Assembly (NCBI RefSeq): GCF_036346595.1 | Contig: NZ_CP107834.1 | Location: 4,464,001 to 4,528,000 of the forward strand | DNA: 64,000 bases | Direction: 5' to 3' | Source of the DNA: Streptomyces sp. NBC_00525 | GTDB lineage: Bacteria; Actinomycetota; Actinomycetes; Streptomycetales; Streptomycetaceae | Shown here: piece after piece, positions 33,479-40,105 of the stretch | Layout: each line of letters opens with the position of its first letter | Position numbering within the stretch: position 1 is the stretch's first letter | Notes under the pieces: model-generated | The model's input: only the letters and a program-made list of their open reading frames with translations | Told to the model about the DNA's origin: nothing | Databases searched by the model: none | Position numbers and translations under genes: made by a program

Positions 33479-35668
33479 TCAGCAGGTGCCCGACTCGGTC
33501 CAGACGGCCCAGGAGCCCGGCGCGCCCGGCTCGGCTCCGGTCGAGTACCACTGCGAGCTGTAGAGGTGGCCGTTGTAGGAGACCTGGTCGCCCGGCGCGT
33601 ACGCCGTGGTGGAGTTCCAGGCCGGAACGTCGCCGCAGCCCTGGGGCGGGTTGCCGTCGCCGTTGACGGTCCAGGTGAAGGACGCCGTGCCCGTCGCGTT
33701 GTCGGTGTTCTTCGCGGTGACCGTCACGGACGAGGTGCCCTCGGTGGTCGGCGTGCCGGTGATGCGGCCGGTCGAGGAGTTGATCGACAGACCGGCGGGC
33801 AGGCCGTTCGCGCTGTAGGTGAGCGTCTCGCCGCCGGGGTCGCTCGCCTGGATCTGCAGGGAGACGGCGGTGCCCACGGCGCTCGTCTGGTTGCCGGGGT
33901 TGGTCACCGAGGGGGAGCCGGGCTGGCTGTCGCAGTTGCCGGGGACCGGGTCCGCGCCGGTGACGCTGACGGCCGCCCAGGCGGCGTCGACGGTGTTGTA
34001 CTCGGTGCAGTGCGCGCCGTAGAGGTCGGCCGCGGCCTTCAGCGAGTCGATGCGTGCCTGGTGGTAGTTCTCACGGCTGTTGGCGTACGAGGCCAGCGCC
34101 TTGTACCAGATCTTGCCGGCCTTGTCGTTGCCCAGGCCGTTGATCGTGGAGTTGTTGCAGGTCGGGCTGTTGCCGTAGCCGTGGTTGCCGCTGCCGACGG
34201 CGGTGAGGAAGAACCAGTGGTTCAGCGGGCCCATCGAGTAGTGCGGGTCCAGGTTGCCGTTGTTGCTGTTCCAGCAGTCGGGCGAGGAACCGTCGAGCGA
34301 GGGCTGGTTCATCCAGCGCAGCGGCTGGTTGTTGCCGCTGATGTTGATCAGCTCGCCCATGGTGTAGTCGGGCTGGTCCACCGGGTTGTCGGCGTAGAAC
34401 TCGACCAGCGTGCCGAAGATGTCGCTGGTGCCCTCGTTCATGCCGCCGGTCTCGCCGGTCTCGTCCCAGCCGGTCAGCGCGCCGCTCACGCCGTGCGCCA
34501 TCTCGTGGCCCGCGACGTCGAGTTCGACCAGCGGGCGCTGGTTGCCCTGGCCGTCGCCGTACGTCATCTGGCTGCCGTCCCAGAAGGCGTTCACGTACGC
34601 GTTGCCGTAGTGGGTCCGCGAGGGCACGCCCCGGCCGTCACCGAAGATGCCGTTGCGGCCGTGGGCCGTCTTGAAGTAGTCGAACGTCATGGCCGCCCCG
34701 TAGTGGGCGTCGGCACCGGCCGACGCGGGGTCACTGGGGGAGCCGTTGCCGAAGGTGCCGGTGCTGCTCGTGAAGAGGGAGCCCTGGCCGCTGGTGGCGT
34801 GGTTCAGGTTGGTCGTGTACCCGTTGCCGTGCGAGGGGTCCTGGAGGGAGTAGCCGCCGCCGGACTGCGTGGCGTCGAGCGAGACCTGGCCGCTGTAGAT
34901 CGAGCGGCCGGTGACCGCGGTGGCGGCCGCCGACTGCGTGGACGCGACGGAGGCGGAGGTGGCCGCGGCGGCCGGGGCGGTCCGGCCCTCGGGCGCGATG
35001 ACGCTGACCTCGTCCCGCGTGGCCAGGACCTTGCCGGAGTTGGCGTCCACCAGGACGTGCAGCCGGCTCGGCGTCTGGTCCGCGCGCACCCCGCTGACCA
35101 CGGTCTCCCAGACCAGCGCGGAGGCGTCGCCGTCCAGCCGGACGGCCAGATGCGGTGTGGAGACCGAGTCGGCCGGGCCCCCGAACTTCTTCTTGGACAG
35201 CTTCGCGGCGCGCGCGGCGCTCAGACCGGGCTCGGTGGACAGGGCGGGGGTCGTCACCCGGGCCGCGCTGGTCAGCGAGTCGAAGGTGCCGTCCTTCTTC
35301 AGCTGCACGATGACATCGCCGCCGTACGTCGGCAGGCCCTTGTACGTGCGGTCGAAGCGTACGGAGGCGGAGCCGTCGCGGTCGACGACCAGGTTGCGGA
35401 CCTCGAAGGCGTCGGACGAACCGCGGAAGGCGGCCTTTCCGTGCGCCGAGAGGGCCTTCTTCGCGTCGGCCTCGACCTCGCGGCGGACCTCGGGCGACGG
35501 ATTCGTCGTGTACGGGGCCGGGGCGAAGGCGTGGGGACCGGAGGCGGGCGCCGGGGCGGCGGGGGCGGGGGACGCGGGTGCGGCCGTGGCGCCGGGGAGC
35601 GCGATGGCCGAGGCACAGGCGCAGGCCACAGTGGCCGTCAGAAGCCTCGCGGCTCTTCGTATGTACAT
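33479..35668 (-). CDS. Secreted M4 (thermolysin-type) metalloprotease with Ig-like and chitin-binding domains
   Basis: 729 residues. Signal peptide (about 1-30), FTP/PepSY propeptide (about 60-220), M4 catalytic domain with the zinc motif HEMAH (388-392) and the third ligand in GMNEGTSD (Glu412), then a putative Ig-like (He_PIG) domain (about 595-675: NPGNQTSAVGTAVSLQI, LPAGLSINSSTGRITG) and a C-terminal CBM5/12 (AWNSTTAYAPGDQVSYNG). Proteases with a chitin-binding domain may attack protein in chitin-containing cell walls. AAGGA lies upstream of the ATG. No dre site was found before it. Confidence 0.95.
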   Translation of the reverse strand: MYIRRAARLLTATVACACASAIALPGATAAPASPAPAAPAPASGPHAFAPAPYTTNPSPEVRREVEADAKKALSAHGKAAFRGSSDAFEVRNLVVDRDGSASVRFDRTYKGLPTYGGDVIVQLKKDGTFDSLTSAARVTTPALSTEPGLSAARAAKLSKKKFGGPADSVSTPHLAVRLDGDASALVWETVVSGVRADQTPSRLHVLVDANSGKVLATRDEVSVIAPEGRTAPAAAATSASVASTQSAAATAVTGRSIYSGQVSLDATQSGGGYSLQDPSHGNGYTTNLNHATSGQGSLFTSSTGTFGNGSPSDPASAGADAHYGAAMTFDYFKTAHGRNGIFGDGRGVPSRTHYGNAYVNAFWDGSQMTYGDGQGNQRPLVELDVAGHEMAHGVSGALTGWDETGETGGMNEGTSDIFGTLVEFYADNPVDQPDYTMGELINISGNNQPLRWMNQPSLDGSSPDCWNSNNGNLDPHYSMGPLNHWFFLTAVGSGNHGYGNSPTCNNSTINGLGNDKAGKIWYKALASYANSRENYHQARIDSLKAAADLYGAHCTEYNTVDAAWAAVSVTGADPVPGNCDSQPGSPSVTNPGNQTSAVGTAVSLQIQASDPGGETLTYSANGLPAGLSINSSTGRITGTPTTEGTSSVTVTAKNTDNATGTASFTWTVNGDGNPPQGCGDVPAWNSTTAYAPGDQVSYNGHLYSSQWYSTGAEPGAPGSWAVWTESGTC

Positions 35669-35917
35669 AGGAACGGGGGTGTCCTTTCACCTCGTACAGG
35701 CGGTATCCGGCCACCGCCCCGCGGGGTGGTGAGGGCGGCGGCACGACGTGCGGCGCGGTGGACCGGCGGCTTCGCCCCGGTGGGAGCGGTGCCGACGCAC
35801 GAGTGTGTGGAGCCGCCCGGCGCGGCTGCCAGGCACCGGGCGAATGCCGAGGGGTTTCCCTATGCGGGCCCGGAACCGGGCAGTCCCCGTGCCCGCCGGC
35901 GACCGTCCGCACGCCGA

Positions 35918-35952
35918 AGGGGCGGCCTCCGGGTGTACCGGCGACCGCCCCT
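35918..35952 (-). terminator. Terminator of the chitinase gene
   Basis: AGGGGCGG ... CCGCCCCT (8-bp stem) with an inner CCGG-GTGTA-CCGG hairpin, 17 bp past the chitinase stop. The 300-bp gap 35669-35968 otherwise holds only the protease leader. Confidence 0.6.
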
Positions 35953-35968
35953 CGGGCGTTCGGCGCTG

Positions 35969-37405
35969 CTAGCGGCGGGAGGAGAGCCCGCGGTCGACGG
36001 CGGTCATCAGCTCGCCGTCCTCGGTGTCCCCGTCCAGCGACCAGAACATCGCGCCGCCGAGCCGGTGGTCACGGATGTACTTGGTCTTGGCGCGCAGGAC
36101 CTGCGGGTCGTCGTACGTCCACAGCGTGGTGCCGTCGAACAGCCAGGCGCTGCCGTCGCGGACGTTGCGGTGCACCTTGTACGCGCCGGAGTCGGCCAGC
36201 TTCTTGAGGGCCTTGTAGTCCTCGGAGCCGGCACCCCAGGTGCCCTGGGCGGGGCCGGTCGCCGGCTGGTTCAGGCCGTCGCCGCCGCCGGTCACACCGG
36301 TCCAGCCCTGCCCGTAGAAGGGCATGCCCACGACCAGCTTGCGGGCGGGGGCGCCGCGCTTGAGCCAGTCGCGCACGGTCTGGTCGACGGAGAAGTCGCC
36401 CTTGCCCGCGTACAGGGCGGACTGCTGGGCCGTCGTCGCCTGGCCGGAGACGTGGAAGTCGTAGCCTTGCAGGTTCACGAAGTCGAAGTCCCGCATGATG
36501 CGCGGGATGTCGAAGCCGGCGTCGATCTTCTCGGGGGACGTGGGGACGAACGCCGAGAGGTCGTAGTGCTTGGGCTTCGCCTTGTGGTGCTTGCCCTTGT
36601 GGTGCTTGCCCTTGCGGTCCTTGGCCTTGGCCTCGCTCTTGGCGTAGGCGTCGAGCTGGACGCGGAACTCGTGGACCAGGGCGGTGAAGTTCCGCTTGTC
36701 CTCGGGGCGGTACACCGTGTCGGTGTCGCCGGCCGAGCCCGGCCACTCCCAGTCGATGTCGATCCCGTCGAAGAGTCCGGCCGCGGCGCCGTCGCCGCCG
36801 CGCGTCCCGTCCACCGGCAGGTTGCCCTTGATGTACAGGTCGATGCAGGAGGAGACGAGCGCCTTGCGCGACGCGGGGGTGCGGACCGCGTCGGAGAAGT
36901 GGGTGGACCAGCCCCAGCCGCCGAGCGAGATCATCACCTTGAGGCCGGGGTGCTTGGCCTTGAGCTCGCGCAGTTGGTTGAAGTTGCCCGCGAGCGCCTG
37001 GTCGTCGGTGTCGGCGACGCCGTCCACGGAGTTGGCGGCGTCGAGCGGGCGGACGTAGTCGGCCCAGGCGTCGGCCTCACCGGGGATGTTGCCCGTGAAG
37101 CACTTGCCCTCGGCGCTGACGTTGCCGAACGAGTAGTTGATGTGGCTGAGTTTGGCCGCCGTACCGCTGGTGTCCAGGTCCTTGACCTGGAAGTCGCGTC
37201 CGTAGACGCCCCATTGGGTGAAGTAGCCGATGCGCTTGTAGTCCTGCGCGGTGTCGTGGTGGCCGTGCTTGCCACCGTGCTTGCCGTGGCCGTTGCCATG
37301 TCCGTTGCCGTGCCCGGACGAGGCGTTGGCCGCGGGGGAGAGGGAGGCCGCGAGTGCGAAGGCGCAGGCGGCGATGGCGAGTGAAGACTGGGTTCTTCGA
37401 CGCAT
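35969..37405 (-). CDS. Secreted GH18 chitinase with Lys/His-rich segments
   Basis: 478 residues. Signal peptide to about residue 28. Catalytic barrel: SLGGWGWS (SxGG), FDGIDIDWEW (DxxDxDxE, proton donor Glu220) and MPFYGQGW are present, so it should hydrolyse beta-1,4-GlcNAc polymers. It has no carbohydrate-binding module, unlike the neighbouring LPMO and protease. Unusual features are a Gly/His-rich stretch after the signal peptide (31-50) and a Lys/His-rich insert at about 256-280 (KDRKGKHHKGKHHKAKPKH). The start is at 37405 with the promoter so close that the message is probably leaderless. A dre-like operator sits in that promoter. Confidence 0.95.
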   Translation of the reverse strand: MRRRTQSSLAIAACAFALAASLSPAANASSGHGNGHGNGHGKHGGKHGHHDTAQDYKRIGYFTQWGVYGRDFQVKDLDTSGTAAKLSHINYSFGNVSAEGKCFTGNIPGEADAWADYVRPLDAANSVDGVADTDDQALAGNFNQLRELKAKHPGLKVMISLGGWGWSTHFSDAVRTPASRKALVSSCIDLYIKGNLPVDGTRGGDGAAAGLFDGIDIDWEWPGSAGDTDTVYRPEDKRNFTALVHEFRVQLDAYAKSEAKAKDRKGKHHKGKHHKAKPKHYDLSAFVPTSPEKIDAGFDIPRIMRDFDFVNLQGYDFHVSGQATTAQQSALYAGKGDFSVDQTVRDWLKRGAPARKLVVGMPFYGQGWTGVTGGGDGLNQPATGPAQGTWGAGSEDYKALKKLADSGAYKVHRNVRDGSAWLFDGTTLWTYDDPQVLRAKTKYIRDHRLGGAMFWSLDGDTEDGELMTAVDRGLSSRR

Positions 37406-37413
37406 GAGGCCAG

Positions 37414-37443
37414 AAGTTATTGGTCTGGACCAAACGCGGTCAA
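37414..37443 (-). promoter_or_regulatory. Chitinase promoter with DasR-type operator in the spacer
   Basis: On the minus strand TTGACC (37438-37443), an 18-bp spacer and TAACTT (37414-37419). Between them lies TGGTCTGGACCA (plus strand 37421-37432), one base off the dre palindrome. The -10 box ends 8 nt before the ATG, implying transcription begins at or next to the start codon. The divergent GntR-family gene begins 200 bp away. Confidence 0.75.
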
Positions 37444-37606
37444 GGGTTTGGCAAAGGCGGTTTAAAGCCGTCCTGGCCGATCCGGTGCGGAACTATGCGC
37501 AGGCCCGCCCGATGTCATCACTTCGAGTGAAGTCATGGCCTGCGCTTGCGGTTCGGAACCCACGGTTGCGACGCTGTCGCAGTCCGTCAACCTTGGGGAG
37601 TGGCCT

Positions 37607-38359
37607 GTGGCTTTCGGTGAGCGGCCCGCCTATCTGCGCGTGGCGAGCGATCTGAGAGAGAAGATCGTCAGCGGCTTGCTGCCGCCGCACACGCGGCTGC
37701 CCTCGCAGGCGCGCATCCGCGAGGAGTACGGGGTCTCGGACACGGTCGCGCTGGAGGCGCGCAAGGTGCTGATGGCCGAGGGCCTGGTCGAGGGGCGCTC
37801 CGGTTCCGGCACGTATGTGCGCGAGCGGCCCGTCCCGCGCATGGTCGAGCGCTCCGGCTTCCGGCCCGACGCGGGCGCCGGACCGTTCCGGCAGGAGCAG
37901 GCGGCCGAAGGGGTGCGCGGGACCTGGGAGTCGCGGAGCGAGCAGGAGGACGCGAGCGCCGAGATCGCCGCGCGCCTCGGGATCGAGCCGGGCGACCGGG
38001 TGATGCGCACGCACTACGTGTTCCGGGAGGCCGGCGAGCCCGTGATGCTCTCCACCTCCTGGGAGCCCCTGGCGATCACGGGGCGCACCCCGGTGATGCT
38101 GCCGGAGGAGGGCCCGCTGGGCGGCTGCGGGGTGGTCGAGCGGATGGCCGCGATCGACGTCGTCGTGGACAACGTGGCCGAACAGGTCGGCGCGCGCCCG
38201 GGGCTGGCGGAGGAGCTCCTGGCGCTGGGCGGCGTACCGGGCCATGTGGTGATGGTGATCGAGCGGACGTTCCACGCCTCGGGGCGGCCCGTCGAGACCG
38301 CCGACGTGGTGGTGCCCGCCGATCGCTACCGGGTCGGCTACCGGCTGCCCGTGAGGTGA
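37607..38359 (+). CDS. GntR/HutC-family transcriptional regulator
   Basis: 250 residues. Winged HTH: YLRVASDLREKIVSGLLPPHTRLPSQARIREEYGVSDTVALEARKVLMAEGLVEGRSGSGTYV. The C-terminal UTRA ligand domain (about 85-245) binds small metabolites in relatives. The GTG at 37607 has GGGGAG 6 nt upstream; a longer start at 37535 is less likely. It is divergent from the chitinase, so it may co-regulate it. It is a HutC-type protein but cannot be called DasR from sequence alone. Confidence 0.9.
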   Translation: MAFGERPAYLRVASDLREKIVSGLLPPHTRLPSQARIREEYGVSDTVALEARKVLMAEGLVEGRSGSGTYVRERPVPRMVERSGFRPDAGAGPFRQEQAAEGVRGTWESRSEQEDASAEIAARLGIEPGDRVMRTHYVFREAGEPVMLSTSWEPLAITGRTPVMLPEEGPLGGCGVVERMAAIDVVVDNVAEQVGARPGLAEELLALGGVPGHVVMVIERTFHASGRPVETADVVVPADRYRVGYRLPVR

Positions 38360-38404
38360 ACCGGCCGGTCCGGGCCGCCTGATCGTCATGTCCTGAACCC
38401 GGCG

Positions 38405-38446
38405 ACGCCTCGGGGGCGCATTCGCGAGAATGCGCCCCCGAGGCGT
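38405..38446. terminator. Strong bidirectional terminator
   Basis: ACGCCTCGGGGGCGCATTC-GCGA-GAATGCGCCCCCGAGGCGT: a perfect 19-bp stem with a 4-nt loop, 46 bp past the GntR stop. Confidence 0.9.
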
Positions 38447-38606
38447 TGGTCTGTTCCTGGCCGGATCGGTACCTCTTTGTGTAAATCCGTATCCGCTGCG
38501 TGAAGGTCAGGCGTACGCTCAGGCATATGCGTACTGGGGTTTCCTGGAGTTCCGTGGGGGCGTGCACATTGTTCAGGGGAGGGGCGCGATGCTCGGGAGA
38601 AACGCG

Positions 38607-38792
38607 ATGAGCAACGACAGCGGTGCCGTGCTTTCTTGGCTGGTGATACGGCAGGACGACAACGGCAACCGCTACCGCGTGGGCAGGTACGCCACGCAGG
38701 GCGAGGCCCAGCGGGCCGCCGACAAACTGCAGGACCGGGGGCACAAGCAGTTGTACTGGGTGGAGCGCATCGGCCAGACCGCCCGGCCGTAA
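38607..38792 (+). CDS. Small SPOR-like protein (61 aa)
   Basis: 61 residues starting MSNDSGAVLSWLVIRQDD with GGGAGA 6 nt before the ATG. The body (YRVGRYATQGEAQRAADKLQ, LYWVERI) has the beta-alpha-beta pattern of a minimal SPOR domain. No signal peptide. Small proteins of this kind are conserved in Streptomyces. The role is unknown. Confidence 0.8.
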   Translation: MSNDSGAVLSWLVIRQDDNGNRYRVGRYATQGEAQRAADKLQDRGHKQLYWVERIGQTARP

Positions 38793-38831
38793 GGTACTGC
38801 CGACACGGTCGCGGGCGGTGGAGGCGGAGCG

Positions 38832-39233
38832 ATGGCGGTCCTGATCGACACGGTGGCATGGGTCCGCATCGAGGGCGGCCGGATTCTCTGCGCCCGGCCG
38901 CGGGGGAAGGACGTCTTCTACATTCCGGGCGGCAAGCGGGAGGGCGCCGAGAGCGACCTCGACACGCTCGTGCGCGAGATCCGGGAGGAGCTGACGGTCC
39001 GTATCGACACGGAGTCCGTCGCGCACGTGGGCACGTACGAGGCGGGCGGGCCCGGCCTGCCCGGGGACGCGGTGGTCCGTATGGCCTGCTACACCGCCGG
39101 TTTCACGGGCGAGCTGAGGGCCAGTAGCGAGATCGAGGACGTGGCGTGGTTCTCGTACGCCGACCGGGATCTGGTGCCGCCCGTCGACCAACTGCTTTTC
39201 GACGATCTCCGGGCGTGGGGCGACCTCGCCTGA
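38832..39233 (+). CDS. Nudix hydrolase
   Basis: 133 residues. Nudix box GG-KREGA-E-SDLDTLV-REI-R-EEL-T: the core REUxEE is intact, but the final Gly is replaced (ELTV instead of xGU), a tolerated variation. ATG 38832 has GGAGGCG upstream. It is unrelated in position and sequence to the Nudix protein at 16.7 kb. A GGCCCCG/CGGGGCC hairpin follows at 39239-39259; the rest of the 291-bp gap to the next gene shows nothing. Confidence 0.9.
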   Translation: MAVLIDTVAWVRIEGGRILCARPRGKDVFYIPGGKREGAESDLDTLVREIREELTVRIDTESVAHVGTYEAGGPGLPGDAVVRMACYTAGFTGELRASSEIEDVAWFSYADRDLVPPVDQLLFDDLRAWGDLA

Positions 39234-39238
39234 CCGTC

Positions 39239-39259
39239 GGCCCCGCTCGCGCCGGGGCC
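39239..39259 (+). terminator. Short GC hairpin after the Nudix gene
   Basis: GGCCCCG-CTCGCGC-CGGGGCC, 7-bp stem, 5 bp beyond the stop. Confidence 0.45.
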
Positions 39260-39524
39260 CCGTTACCCGATCCGCGCCCGGTGCGCGCCCCGGTCGGCGG
39301 CGGACACCGGCGGCGCACGGTTGCGGGCGGGGCGCCCGCGGTGCGGAGCGCGGCGCCGGGTGCGTGCGCCCCCGCCTCTCGGGGCACCCGTACGTGCGCA
39401 CCGCCGTACACCCGTACGCCCCGCGTGTCGAGCCCGGCGGTGTCCGGTGACGAATTTCGGTTATGTGCTGGTTTGTCCCCCGTCAGCAGGACGTCACCGT
39501 TGCCGGCTCTTGGGAGTGATCGGC

Positions 39525-39944
39525 GTGACCGATACCGAAGGCGATTGTGCCGAGTGGAGCTTTCCGGCCGTCCCCGGTGCCGTACGCGCCGCCCGGCAGG
39601 CGGTCCGGGGCGCGCTGCGCGAGTGGGGCCTCGGCGGGGCCGTGGTCGACGAGGCGGTTCTGCTGGTCAGCGAGCTGGTGACCAACTCGATGCGCTACAC
39701 ACCGGGGCCCGTCGGAGTGCGTGTGACGCACCCCCGGACGGCCGGTGGCCGCGCCGCCGCCCTCCCCGGACTGGTGGTGGAAGTCTCCGATCCGCTTCCG
39801 GAAGCACCCACCGAACGTACGCCGGGACCCGACGACGAGAGCGGCCGGGGACTGCAGCTCGTGGCCCGTGCGGCACGCCGCTGGGGCACCCGGCGGGGAA
39901 AGAGCGGTAAGACGGTGTGGTTCGAGCTGGCTCTGCCTGGTTAG
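39525..39944 (+). CDS. RsbW-like anti-sigma/ATP-binding kinase (HATPase_c)
   Basis: 139 residues. The GHKL ATP site is visible: LVSELVTNSMRYTPG (N box), VVEVSDPLPE and GRGLQLVARAARRWGTR (G box), ending GKTVWFELALPG. Single-domain members act as anti-sigma factors or switch kinases against STAS partners, none of which is present nearby. GTG 39525 has GGGAG 8 nt upstream; GTG 39516 is an alternative. It lies just upstream of a SpoIIE-type phosphatase with the same HATPase domain. Confidence 0.85.
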   Translation: MTDTEGDCAEWSFPAVPGAVRAARQAVRGALREWGLGGAVVDEAVLLVSELVTNSMRYTPGPVGVRVTHPRTAGGRAAALPGLVVEVSDPLPEAPTERTPGPDDESGRGLQLVARAARRWGTRRGKSGKTVWFELALPG

Positions 39945-40105
39945 GAGTGAGGTTGGGACGCACAGCGATCACCGGAGGTCGGGAAGAACCTGGCTGAAAG
40001 GGACTGAGACCGTGCTGTGATCGTGAACGCCGTGCCGGACGGGGCCGTAGTGCTGAATACTGCGGGCATGACCGGTCCGGTGTGTGAGCTGGAGGGGACG
40101 GTCGC

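Noticed and set aside
33281..37384. Plus-strand open frame of 1367 codons
   Set aside because: Antisense shadow of the M4 protease and chitinase genes; composition (Val/Gly/Arg-rich, no motifs) is typical of reverse frames in high-GC DNA.
37607..38359. GntR/HutC gene as DasR itself
   Set aside because: The winged HTH and UTRA domain fit the wider HutC family; nothing specific to DasR could be confirmed, and dasR normally sits beside dasABC transporter genes, which are absent.
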